A DNA stretch of 46,757 bases from Actinomycetota bacterium (GTDB taxonomy: Bacteria > Actinomycetota > Acidimicrobiia > IMCC26256 > PALSA-555), in contig VGBR01000014.1 in assembly GCA_016870355.1 (NCBI GenBank), positions 1-46,757 on the forward strand. The letters run 5' to 3'. Both the position numbers and the translations under genes were made by a program. Shown here one piece after another: positions 27,974 to 35,071 of this stretch. The notes beneath the pieces were generated by a model. It saw only the letters and a program-made list of their open reading frames with translations, was not told the DNA's origin and did not search any database. Within the stretch, counting starts at the first letter, position 1, and each line of letters opens with the position of its first letter.

Positions 27974-29089
27974 TCACAGGTATGCCCCAGGCGCGGGGCA
28001 CTCGGCTTGAACGCCAAGCTCCGTGTCACCATCGCGCAACTGAAAAAGTTCGGCCAACGTCGCCCCGTGCGCCGGCGCCGTCCCTGCGTCGCCGAGCCAA
28101 TCCTGGGCTTCCTTGCGCTCGAAGCGAGCGAACTCGACGATTGCAAGACAGCGACCCGGGCGCACGACTGCGGGGTGCAGGCGACCGAGCTCGTCGTTCG
28201 TCGTGAGGAGGATGATCGTCCGGTTGCCCCGCCCGATGATCCCGTCGCTGACGTTCAGCAGTCGTCCCAGCGCCGGCCCTGAGCGTGCACGGGCGTCGGA
28301 CCGCAGGTAGTCGTCGGCGTCTTCGGCGATCACGAGGTTCCAATGGTCCTGTTCGCGTAACCGGGGCTCGATGAAGCTGCTCGGGGTCGCCGTGAGGACG
28401 TCGTGGAGGTAGTTCGCCTCCAGGAACATCCGCTCCGGATCGGCGATCACGTGCCCGGAGCACCACTCCCGCCATGCTTCGAGCAGCGCGAGCACAGCGG
28501 TCGTCTTGCCCGTCCCCGGTGGACCATGCCAGAGGACGAGGCGGGCGGTGCCCGCCGGCGCCTCACTCTTGACAAGCCGTTCCAGCCGGTGACGAACGGC
28601 GCTCGGGTAGTTGCACGCGATCTCCGACCAGCTCGGCGCGATCAGCCGGCGGCTGATCGACCGGGATCCGCCCGACCCGTAGCTCCAGATCGAGACGTCG
28701 AGCTCCTCGTCGCGAACCTCGCCGACCAGGGACTTGACCGTCTCGCGAACTTGGGTAACCACACTGTCGAGACACTCCAGGCTGTCGGCGCTGACACGCA
28801 CGCCGGTGGTCCCGAGGAAGCGGTGGATGTGCAGCGTCGCGCCGTCCCTCCTCGCGAGCAGCTCAGAGCCCGACCCCCGCACTACTGCCGTGACCACGAA
28901 CTCGGGCGGCACAAGGTCGGGCGGTTCGACCGCAGCCGGGATCGTGAGCTGCTCCACGAACGGCTGCTCGCCCCCGAGCACGGTCTCGGCAAATGCGTAC
29001 CGAGGAGCGTCCATCCCTGTCGCGCGCTCGCCGATGGTGACGATCGGTTCGGTCGATCGGGCGCGAGCTGCCAAAGGTTGCTTCGTCAC
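27974..29089 (-). CDS. AAA ATPase with DUF5925-like N-terminus
   Basis: 371 residues from GTG 29089 (GGAGGA eight bases upstream; GTGA overlap with the upstream stop). The N-terminal 180 residues fit DUF5925 as I recall it (VTAVVRGSGSELLARRDGAT ... SRRLIAPSWSEI). The AAA core has Walker A WHGPPGTGKTTAV, Walker B LVIAEDADDYL, sensor 1 IILLTTNDELGRLHPA and R-finger-like VRPGRCLA. The layout resembles single-ring chaperone-like AAA proteins of actinobacteria with no known substrate. A TGTCCCA-type promoter inside the 3' end of the upstream gene sits 34-55 bases before the start. The preceding 185-residue gene is probably its partner. Confidence 0.82.
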   Translation of the reverse strand: MTKQPLAARARSTEPIVTIGERATGMDAPRYAFAETVLGGEQPFVEQLTIPAAVEPPDLVPPEFVVTAVVRGSGSELLARRDGATLHIHRFLGTTGVRVSADSLECLDSVVTQVRETVKSLVGEVRDEELDVSIWSYGSGGSRSISRRLIAPSWSEIACNYPSAVRHRLERLVKSEAPAGTARLVLWHGPPGTGKTTAVLALLEAWREWCSGHVIADPERMFLEANYLHDVLTATPSSFIEPRLREQDHWNLVIAEDADDYLRSDARARSGPALGRLLNVSDGIIGRGNRTIILLTTNDELGRLHPAVVRPGRCLAIVEFARFERKEAQDWLGDAGTAPAHGATLAELFQLRDGDTELGVQAECPAPGAYL

Positions 29090-29643
29090 GTGGTCGTTCC
29101 TCCGCTGCTGGTTGAAGCCGGAAAGCTACGGGTGGGGTGGGACACACGCTCGAGCTCGCGACGGCGCATCGCCCTCCGCTGATAGATCCACCACGCCTCG
29201 CTGTAGGGCTCGCACAGGTCCTCGTCCCACTCGAGGTGAGACAGCGCGTGACGACTGCTGACCGTCGTAGCCGGGAACGCGGCGCGCAGGGCCGGCAGGC
29301 GGTCTTCCTGCGGAAGGTGCTCGGTGTACGCGTGGGCCCAGCGGTAGAGCTGGCTCAGCTTGTCGGCCTCGCGGCGTTCGACCACGATGTCGCGAATGCG
29401 GTGTTGCGGCCACATCGTGAGGTCGGCACGCTCGTCCAGCGCCGCGTCGAGGACGTCGGCCGCGGGCCCGCGGTACATGCCGAGCCGGGTGCGGATCGCG
29501 CGACGGGCCACCCGGTGCACGAAGCGCAGGTCGTCACGCGCGCCCTTGCGGCGCGTGGACGGCAGGATCGAGCGCTGGATCTCGAGGTGCTTACGGGTGC
29601 CGTAGACCTTGCGGTTCGCGGCCCCGCGACGGGTGGTGGGCAT
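29086..29643 (-). CDS. Uncharacterised 185-residue basic protein, partner of the AAA gene
   Basis: I do not recognise the family. The N-terminus is very basic (MPTTRRGAANRKVYGTRKHL), then a helical central part (RFVHRVARRAIRTRLGMYRG ... VVERREADKLSQLYRWAHAY) and a Ser/Thr-rich tail. A ribosome site GGAGG precedes ATG 29643 at eight bases. The stop overlaps the AAA ATPase GTG, so the two proteins are made together. The high Arg content suggests nucleic-acid or acidic-partner binding, which is inference. Two inverted repeats lie just upstream. Confidence 0.72.
   Translation of the reverse strand: MPTTRRGAANRKVYGTRKHLEIQRSILPSTRRKGARDDLRFVHRVARRAIRTRLGMYRGPAADVLDAALDERADLTMWPQHRIRDIVVERREADKLSQLYRWAHAYTEHLPQEDRLPALRAAFPATTVSSRHALSHLEWDEDLCEPYSEAWWIYQRRAMRRRELERVSHPTRSFPASTSSGGTTT
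29123..29144 (-). promoter_or_regulatory. TGTCCCA-type internal promoter for the AAA gene
   Basis: TGTCCCACCCC upstream and TAGCTT as the -10-like box, inside the last codons of the 185-residue gene and 34-55 bases before GTG 29089. TAGCTT differs by one base from TAGGNT of the RecA-NDp promoter. Because it is within coding sequence, part of the match could be protein-driven, but orientation and spacing agree with the other four sites. Confidence 0.5.
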
Positions 29644-29662
29644 GACGACGACCTCCGATGGC

Positions 29663-29685
29663 GTCGCCAGGACGATCCTGGCGAC
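29663..29685. promoter_or_regulatory. Operator-like perfect inverted repeat upstream of the 185-residue gene
   Basis: GTCGCCAGG - five bases - CCTGGCGAC, 20 bases before ATG 29643. A second short repeat, GGTCCG-GTG-CGGACC, follows at 29692-29706. With a possible -10 (CATAGGT) between the two arms, a repressor operator or 5' leader structure is plausible. The rest of the 187-base gap up to 29830 shows no gene. Confidence 0.4.
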
Positions 29686-29830
29686 CTATGAGGTCCGGTG
29701 CGGACCAACATCGGTCGTCGAGCATGGGAACCACGTCTTCGTTCGGCCCTGTTCCTGTCGCAAGGCAGTCGATCAGTGTGCACCCGCTGTCAAGCCCCCG
29801 CGATGGCCGGCGGCGCCTGCGCATTCGTGC

Positions 29831-30232
29831 TCACTCCGCTGGCATGAAGCCGATGCCCCGAAAGACGTCCAGAACGGTGAGCATCTGCAAGAGCTCATTG
29901 CTCGCGGCTGCATCTGCGAACCCCAACTCGAAGAGCACCTCGTCGAGGAGCCCGTATGAGCGCATCCACTCCTCCCTGATCTCGTCGCGAGGGCGTGGGT
30001 CGGGATCGTCGATCAGCTCGCGAAAGAGGGACAGCGCGAACAGCAACGCTCGCATCTGTGCGAAGAAGCCCTCGACCACTTCGGCGCCCTTGTCGATCGA
30101 CTCGAGCATGCGAGGCAGGTCCAGCTCGCGACCTTCCGCCGCTTCCTGCTCGTAGACCATGTAGAGACCCCATGCGAGGTCGATGGCTCGATCGGGGCCG
30201 TAGTCGTCGTCGTCGTGGATCGGGTCGATCAT
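29831..30232 (-). CDS. Uncharacterised acidic 133-residue protein
   Basis: Not recognised. The sequence is acidic, especially at the start (MIDPIHDDDDYGPD), and mostly helical (YMVYEQEAAEGRELDLPRML, then FFAQMRALLFALSLFRELID). No signal peptide, metal cluster or catalytic motif. It lies downstream of a hairpin terminator-like repeat (30254-30274), so it probably has its own promoter. It could be an inhibitor-like or regulatory partner of a basic protein such as the neighbouring 185-residue product; this is only suggested by charge and proximity. Confidence 0.65.
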   Translation of the reverse strand: MIDPIHDDDDYGPDRAIDLAWGLYMVYEQEAAEGRELDLPRMLESIDKGAEVVEGFFAQMRALLFALSLFRELIDDPDPRPRDEIREEWMRSYGLLDEVLFELGFADAAASNELLQMLTVLDVFRGIGFMPAE

Positions 30233-30253
30233 GGGATTCCTCGCGCGGAGAGA

Positions 30254-30274
30254 GCCCGAGCCTTCGGCTCGGGC
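30254..30274 (-). terminator. Perfect hairpin GCCCGAGCC-TTC-GGCTCGGGC
   Basis: Nine-base-pair GC stem with a three-base loop, 24 bases after the stop of the small membrane protein gene. No T-run follows, as is usual for GC-rich actinobacteria. It fits termination of the NYN-membrane protein transcript. Confidence 0.6.
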
Positions 30275-30297
30275 AGTCGAATGGGGTCCGGGCGCGG

Positions 30298-30435
30298 TCA
30301 GGCGCCGAAGATGAAGGGGCCGAACAGGATGAAGATCGGGATGATGAAGACCAGCGCCACGATGACGAACGCCAAGGCCAGCAACACCAGCAACATGAGC
30401 ACGAACGCGCTCCAGATCAGCTGGATCACGACCAC
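30298..30435 (-). CDS. Tiny single/double-span membrane protein
   Basis: 45 residues from GTG 30435, which is three bases inside/after the NYN stop (TGATGTGG), so translation is probably coupled. Almost the whole chain is hydrophobic (VLMLLVLLALAFVIVALVFI, then IPIFILFGPFIFG), consistent with one long or two short membrane helices. A longer in-frame reading exists to 30540 but would lie inside the NYN gene. Its coupling to a cytoplasmic NYN nuclease is unusual and might tether or regulate it. Real status is likely but unproven because of its size. Confidence 0.5.
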   Translation of the reverse strand: MVVIQLIWSAFVLMLLVLLALAFVIVALVFIIPIFILFGPFIFGA

Positions 30436-30436
30436 A

Positions 30437-30919
30437 TCACGCAGCCAGCGCCAGGGTGCCACCGCCTGACGAAGCGCTGCCGTCGAACGCGGCGACCGGC
30501 AAACCCGCGCGGCGATAGCCGCGGCTGCACCCGTCGGCACGCGCCACGATCAGCACGCCCACACCGAGGTCGCGCACCGCCATCGCGCGCCGCAGGAAGA
30601 TGTGGTCGCCGCTCCCGATCACCAAGCGGTCGTAGCGGCGCGCGACGAGCTCGGCGGGCGCCCCACCCAGCAGGACGGTGTCGGCCGCGTCCTCGCCCCG
30701 CACCGCGTGCAGGCTGCAGGTGACGGGCTTGTCGAACCCGATCTGACGGATGATCTCGTGGTCCGCGGCCACCACCACCTGGTCGCCGGGTGACCAACGG
30801 GCGAGCTCGAGGTAGTGCACGAGCCCACCTCGGGCCACGTCGTGCTTGCGCTGCTCGCCGAGCAGGTTCTCGAGATCCACCAGGTGCAGCGTGCGGCATC
30901 GGTTGGTGTGGTTCTGCAT
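30437..30919 (-). CDS. NYN/PIN-like ribonuclease domain protein
   Basis: 160 residues from ATG 30919, chosen for the strong GGGGGAG ribosome site. The Rossmann-like NYN pattern is clear: LHLVDLENLLG (first Asp), VVVAADHEI, GEDAADTVLLG (second and third Asp), LVIGSGDHIFL (S/GD motif) and LGVGVLIVARADGCSRGYRRAG. These acidic residues bind Mg2+ in PIN/NYN RNases. A much longer in-frame reading upstream is antisense to the WYL gene and is rejected. A TGTCCCA-type promoter and a palindrome lie between it and the divergent WYL pair. Confidence 0.85.
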   Translation of the reverse strand: MQNHTNRCRTLHLVDLENLLGEQRKHDVARGGLVHYLELARWSPGDQVVVAADHEIIRQIGFDKPVTCSLHAVRGEDAADTVLLGGAPAELVARRYDRLVIGSGDHIFLRRAMAVRDLGVGVLIVARADGCSRGYRRAGLPVAAFDGSASSGGGTLALAA

Positions 30920-30944
30920 GGCTCCCCCTCTGTCCATGCCGGCC

Positions 30945-30966
30945 AACGTCGCACGGGGGTGGGACA
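30945..30966 (-). promoter_or_regulatory. TGTCCCA-type promoter of the NYN gene
   Basis: TGTCCCACCCC upstream and GACGTT as a weak -10-like box, with the shared A and final T, 26 bases before ATG 30919. It partly overlaps the palindrome at 30965-30990 in the divergent region facing the WYL pair. Confidence 0.45.
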
Positions 30967-30990
30967 CGGGCGCCGGGCCTAGCGCCCGTG
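30965..30990. promoter_or_regulatory. Palindrome between the NYN gene and the WYL pair
   Basis: CACGGGCGC - eight bases - GCGCCCGTG, perfect arms. The right arm (CCCGTGCC) can also pair with GGCACGGG near 31009, giving two alternative hairpins in the leader of the WYL transcript. It could be an operator for autoregulation or an attenuator. Confidence 0.45.
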
Positions 30991-31042
30991 CCACACTTCC
31001 GCCTCGCGGGCACGGGTCGTCAGACCAAGACGGCGGGCGGCG

Positions 31043-31975
31043 ATGACCACACCCACAGAGCGCATCCTCAACTTGGCGGCCTACCTCGACCGAGCCGGGC
31101 ACCGGGGCGTCACCCTCGACGACATCACCCGAGACGTCGCGGGCTACGACCACACCGCCGGCCGGGACGAGACCGGCACGCTCATCGCCGAGGGCAACGA
31201 GTGGGAGACGCTGCGCAAGCAGGTACAGCGAGATGTGAAAGACCTGCGTGACGCGTGGGGCATCGACGCGCAGTTCGACGAGGCCGACGCCGTCTATCGA
31301 CTCCGTCCGCCGTTCTTCACGTCTGAGGAGCGCCGGGCGCTGATCGCCGCGGCGGCCACCGTCGACGTGGAGGGAGTGGAGGACACGCCCGGACACCTCG
31401 CCGCCACCGTGGACGACTCGATGGCGCAAGTGGTGCTGCGCGTGCACGAGCTGGTGGCCGACCTGCGCGACGCCATCGGCACTCGCACCGCCGTGCGCTT
31501 CGGACACGAAGGGCGACAACGCATCCTCGAGCCGTACGCGCTCGGCATGTGGAGGACGCGGTGGTACGTGGCGGGGTGGGATCCGGAGATGGAGGCGATG
31601 CGCCGATATCGCCTCGATCGCATCGAGCACGACGGCCCGCTCGAGCGCGTCGGGGAACCCGGTGCGTTCGAGGTCGCGGACTGGTTCGACCCGAGGCTCG
31701 CGTTCGACTTCGACCCGAACATGTGGGGGCGGGACCCACGGGTCCGTGCCCGCGTGCGCGTCGAGCGCGACTGGCTGCCCGAAGTCCTGGCGGAGTTCGG
31801 TGCCGAGCTCGACGGGACTGACGATGGTGAGCCCGTCGTCGCGTTCGACGTGCGCCACCACGAATCGACACGGAACCGGCTCCTCTTCTTCCGTGACCAC
31901 GTCCGGTTGCTCGGCCCGCCCGAGCTCGTGACCGAGATCCGCGCGCATCTGACCGCACTGGCAGGCGGTGAGTGA
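31043..31975 (+). CDS. WYL-domain transcriptional regulator, first of a PafB/PafC-like pair
   Basis: 310 residues. An N-terminal winged-helix-like region (TERILNLAAYLDRAGHRGVT ... ETLRKQVQRDVKDLRDAWGI) is followed by the WYL domain, where the WYL core reads ILEPYALGMWRTRWYVAGWD and RYRLDRIE, and a C-terminal extension domain. Its order with a second WYL gene that overlaps by one base matches PafB-PafC, whose products act together as a DNA-damage activator that senses single-stranded nucleic acid through the WYL domain. Identity is by architecture; residues are diverged from mycobacterial PafB as I remember it. No proteasome genes are next to it in this window. Confidence 0.88.
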   Translation: MTTPTERILNLAAYLDRAGHRGVTLDDITRDVAGYDHTAGRDETGTLIAEGNEWETLRKQVQRDVKDLRDAWGIDAQFDEADAVYRLRPPFFTSEERRALIAAAATVDVEGVEDTPGHLAATVDDSMAQVVLRVHELVADLRDAIGTRTAVRFGHEGRQRILEPYALGMWRTRWYVAGWDPEMEAMRRYRLDRIEHDGPLERVGEPGAFEVADWFDPRLAFDFDPNMWGRDPRVRARVRVERDWLPEVLAEFGAELDGTDDGEPVVAFDVRHHESTRNRLLFFRDHVRLLGPPELVTEIRAHLTALAGGE

Positions 31976-32910
31976 TGGCCGCGCTTGCGAAGGTTCGCCA
32001 GTTCGAGACGCTGCGCGCCGTGCTCGGCCTCGTGGAAGAACGCGGCTCTGCGACGCTCGACGAGTGCGCCGAGCTCACCGAGGTTCCCGTCGACGTGCTG
32101 CGCGAGGTGCTCGCCGCCGCGTTGTTCGTCGACTACTACACCGCCGACGGCACGCTGGTGAGCGAATCGAGCTGCTTCCTCCTCACCGAGGACGACGTGG
32201 TGATGCTGACGCAGCGACACTGGCTGCGGGATCTCGACGCCGCGCCACCCTCGCCGAGCACAGCACTGAGGTTGCTGCTCGCGGGCGTGGCCGTGCAGGC
32301 GCTCGTCGACCGGTCGACGCCCCACCTCGACTCCGCAGTCACGAAGCTGCGCGGCGTGGTGGCGTGCGAGCTGCGCGTCCCAGTGGAACCGCCGGCCGCG
32401 CTCGCGGCAGTGCGTCAAGCGATCGACGAAGGCCGATCGCTCCTCGTGCGATATCGGTCCGAAGCGGACGACGACGCACGCGACCGAGAGCTGCTTCCCT
32501 ACCGCGTCTGGTCGCGATGGGGGCACTGGTATCTCACCGCCCGCGACGCGACGGAAGAGACCAGCAAGCAGTTCCGCCTCGACCGGATGCTGAGCGCCGA
32601 GGTGGGGACGACATCCTTCGAACCACCCACCGACGTCGAGGTGCCGACCTGGTTCGACCTGAGCGAGAACGACCGCACCGTGCGCATCCGCATCGGAGAG
32701 AACGACCTCGAGAGCTTGCCGGCGCCCCACGAGCTCGGCGAGCCGTCGCCGGTCGGTGATGGGCAGATCGAGCTCGACGTGACGGTTGCGGGCGATCGAC
32801 GGCTCGATCACCTGCTCGTGTCACTGCCAACCGGCGCCGAGGTTGTCTCACCCGAGGAGTACAAGGTGCGGCGGCGCAACCATGCGCGCGAGCTGCTCGC
32901 ACGCTACTGA
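31975..32910 (+). CDS. WYL-domain transcriptional regulator, second of the pair
   Basis: 311 residues; ATG 31975 shares one base with the upstream stop (TGATG). N-terminal helix-turn-helix-like segment (TLDECAELTEVPVDVLREVL), a central region, then the WYL block LLPYRVWSRWGHWYLTARDA and FRLDRMLSAEV, and a C-terminal domain ending in EEYKVRRRNHARELLARY. Together with the first gene it should form a heteromeric regulator. The pair is the natural candidate to act on the TGTCCCA-type promoters in this window. An alternative is local control of the EVE-HNH gene 31 bases downstream, as many WYL proteins regulate adjacent defence genes. Confidence 0.87.
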   Translation: MAALAKVRQFETLRAVLGLVEERGSATLDECAELTEVPVDVLREVLAAALFVDYYTADGTLVSESSCFLLTEDDVVMLTQRHWLRDLDAAPPSPSTALRLLLAGVAVQALVDRSTPHLDSAVTKLRGVVACELRVPVEPPAALAAVRQAIDEGRSLLVRYRSEADDDARDRELLPYRVWSRWGHWYLTARDATEETSKQFRLDRMLSAEVGTTSFEPPTDVEVPTWFDLSENDRTVRIRIGENDLESLPAPHELGEPSPVGDGQIELDVTVAGDRRLDHLLVSLPTGAEVVSPEEYKVRRRNHARELLARY

Positions 32911-32941
32911 CCGTTACTCACACTCAAGGACTGAGAGCGCG

Positions 32942-33757
32942 ATGCACACGTTTCTTTGCACCTGGAACCCAGACCTGTGGGAATGGCCAGACAACGAGCT
33001 CCGAGCCGAGATTGCCCAAACTGAGCGTGGCGCTCTAGTGGCTCGCCGATGGTCCGTCGGCAACCGGACCCACGGCATTGAGGCTGGCGATCGGGTGTTC
33101 TTGCTCCGTCAACACCGTGATCGCGGAATCGTCGCGGCGGGCGAATTCACGACTGAAGTCTTTCAAGATCCCCATTGGGACGAGACGGGTCGTGAGGCGA
33201 ATTACGCCCGCGTTGCCTGGGACACCGTCCTTGCCTACGACGATCGGCTGCCAGTTGAGGTGCTCAAGGCTCAGGTGAAGGGCGTGCCATGGGACCGCCT
33301 CCAAGCTTCCGGCGTCGAAGTACCCAAGTCCGCGATCCCTGCATTGGAAGACCTTTGGGAGACGCATCTCCTGCAATGCGGACGCTTGCTTCCTTTCTCA
33401 CCCAATGAAGTCCATCGTTCAGAGACGGTCGTTGAGGGGGCAGTGTCTCGAGTGCTCGTAAATCGATATGAAAGAGATCCGCGCGCGCGTGAGCAGTGCT
33501 TGGCGCACTGGGGACGAACCTGCGTCGTCTGCGGGTTCGATTTCGGCGAGGTCTACGGGGCGCTGGGCATCGACTTCATTCACGTTCATCACACTCGAGA
33601 GATCTCCACTCTTGGCGGTCGGTACAAGGTTGATCCTGTCAAGGATCTGCGCCCTGTGTGTCCGAATTGCCACGCGATGCTCCACGCGCAGCGGCCGGCA
33701 CTCGACGTCAAGGAATTGAAGAAGTTGTTGAAGACCGGGACCGCGCGTACGCGCTGA
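32942..33757 (+). CDS. EVE-HNH modification-dependent (type IV-like) restriction endonuclease
   Basis: 271 residues from ATG 32942. The N-terminal PUA/EVE-like domain (FLCTWNPDLWEWPD ... IEAGDRVFLLRQHRDRGIVA ... GEFTTEVFQD ... ARVAWDTVL) is the fold that flips and reads modified bases. The C-terminal HNH nuclease has CVVCGFDF, the His pair IHVHHTREIS and LRPVCPNCHAMLH with the second Cys pair for structural zinc. EVE/SRA-HNH fusions cut DNA containing 5mC, hmC or related bases. It follows the WYL pair by 31 bases and precedes the metallo-beta-lactamase gene by two bases. Lower GC content than neighbours suggests more recent arrival. Confidence 0.88.
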   Translation: MHTFLCTWNPDLWEWPDNELRAEIAQTERGALVARRWSVGNRTHGIEAGDRVFLLRQHRDRGIVAAGEFTTEVFQDPHWDETGREANYARVAWDTVLAYDDRLPVEVLKAQVKGVPWDRLQASGVEVPKSAIPALEDLWETHLLQCGRLLPFSPNEVHRSETVVEGAVSRVLVNRYERDPRAREQCLAHWGRTCVVCGFDFGEVYGALGIDFIHVHHTREISTLGGRYKVDPVKDLRPVCPNCHAMLHAQRPALDVKELKKLLKTGTARTR

Positions 33758-33759
33758 TC

Positions 33760-35013
33760 ATGAGGATTCGTATACATCGCGGCGCCCACGAGATCGGCGG
33801 GAACTGCATCGAGGTTGCCGCGGATGATGGACGACGGCTCGTCCTGGACGTCGGTCGACCGCTTTCCGCGGGCTGGGACGAGGTTGTCGGCCTCCCCGAG
33901 GTGAGCGGCTTCGCCACGCCCGACCCTTCACTGCTCGGGGTGGTCATCTCACATCCGCACCTGGATCACTACGGCTTGGTCAGCCAGGTTGCCGAGAAGG
34001 TCCCGATCTACATCGGCAAGGAGGCGGCCGCTCTGCTCAACGCCGCTCGCTTCTTCAGCCCGGTCAGTGGCGGCTTCGATCCGGTCGGTCATCTGCAGCA
34101 CGCTCAGGAGCTCACCGTCGGCCCGTTCACGATCACGCCGCACCTCAACGACCACTCTGCCTATGACGCGTACTCGCTGCTTATCGAAGCCGACGGGCGG
34201 CGGCTCTTCTACACGGGTGACATCCGCGCGCACGGCCGCAAGCACAAGATGTTCAAGGCCCTCGTGAAGCGACCGCCAGCGGACGTAAACGTGCTGATGA
34301 TGGAAGGCACCCACGTGCGCGTCGGGGGCGCCCACGACGAAGCAACCTTCGAGACCGAGTCGAAGCTCGAAAAGCGATTCGTGAAGTTGGCGAAGGAGAC
34401 CGAGGGCGCGATCGTCACCTTCGGTTCGATGCAGAACATCGATCGCCTCGTGACGGTGTATCGAGCCGCGAAGCGGTCTGGTCGCGTCCTCATCATGGAC
34501 CTGTACGGAGCAACAGTCGCCGCAGCGACCCGATCATCGATCCCACAGCCTGGGTTCAAGGGTCTGCGGGTGTACGTGCCACTTCTGCAACGCATCAAGG
34601 TGAAGGAAGCGGCGGAGTTCTGGCGGGTGCAGGACATCGCGTCGTGCCGCGTGTTTCCAGAGGAGCTCGCCGCGGATCCTGGCCGGTTCGTCTTCCACGT
34701 CCCGTCATCCACGGCTCGTGAGCTCCTCAAGAGCGAGGTCTTGGACGCCTCCGGCGTCGCGGTGTGGTCGCTGTGGGAGGGCTACCGATCTACGCCGTCG
34801 GGAAAGGCGCTCGAGAAGCTGCTCGCCGACAAGGGCGTCGAACTCGTCTCGCTCCACACCTCGGGGCACGCTTCGGTGCCCGACCTCAAGAAGCTCGTCG
34901 AGGCGCTCGACCCGGACCGCGTGGTGCCGATCCATTCCGAGGCCACCGACCGGTTCGCCGAGCTCTTCCCCCGAGTCGAGCCGCACACAGACCGCGCCTG
35001 GTGGGCGGTCTGA
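33760..35013 (+). CDS. Metallo-beta-lactamase-fold hydrolase, RNase J/beta-CASP-like
   Basis: 417 residues from ATG 33760, two bases after the EVE-HNH stop. The MBL metal motif is SHPHLDH, followed downstream by TPHLNDHSAYD and the Asp of FYTGDIRAHGRK. Ordering and the later TFGSMQNIDRL, HTSGHAS and VVPIHSE blocks fit a beta-CASP MBL nuclease such as RNase J or an MBL exonuclease. The N-terminus IRIHRGAHEIGGNCIEVAAD is characteristic of this group. The very short spacing to a modification-dependent nuclease suggests co-translation; it may process DNA or RNA ends. It is not the housekeeping RNase J by length (about 550 residues expected). Confidence 0.85.
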   Translation: MRIRIHRGAHEIGGNCIEVAADDGRRLVLDVGRPLSAGWDEVVGLPEVSGFATPDPSLLGVVISHPHLDHYGLVSQVAEKVPIYIGKEAAALLNAARFFSPVSGGFDPVGHLQHAQELTVGPFTITPHLNDHSAYDAYSLLIEADGRRLFYTGDIRAHGRKHKMFKALVKRPPADVNVLMMEGTHVRVGGAHDEATFETESKLEKRFVKLAKETEGAIVTFGSMQNIDRLVTVYRAAKRSGRVLIMDLYGATVAAATRSSIPQPGFKGLRVYVPLLQRIKVKEAAEFWRVQDIASCRVFPEELAADPGRFVFHVPSSTARELLKSEVLDASGVAVWSLWEGYRSTPSGKALEKLLADKGVELVSLHTSGHASVPDLKKLVEALDPDRVVPIHSEATDRFAELFPRVEPHTDRAWWAV

Positions 35014-35021
35014 GGAGGCCG

Positions 35022-35043
35022 TGTCCCACCCCCTTGTCATCCT
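35022..35043 (+). promoter_or_regulatory. TGTCCCA-type promoter of the VWA gene
   Basis: TGTCCCACCCC upstream and CATCCT as a weak -10-like box with the shared A and final T. It starts nine bases after the metallo-beta-lactamase stop and lies 28 bases before ATG 35072. This is the only plus-strand member of the five-site family. Confidence 0.5.
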
Positions 35044-35071
35044 GGGGTGAACCAACACGAGGAGACTTCAC

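Noticed and set aside
29788-29793. Perfect TTGACA on the minus strand upstream of the 185-residue gene
   Set aside because: No acceptable -10 at 16-18 bases; kept only as a remark.
30920-31948. Long N-terminal extension of the NYN gene
   Set aside because: It is antisense to the first WYL gene, and a strong ribosome site marks ATG 30919.
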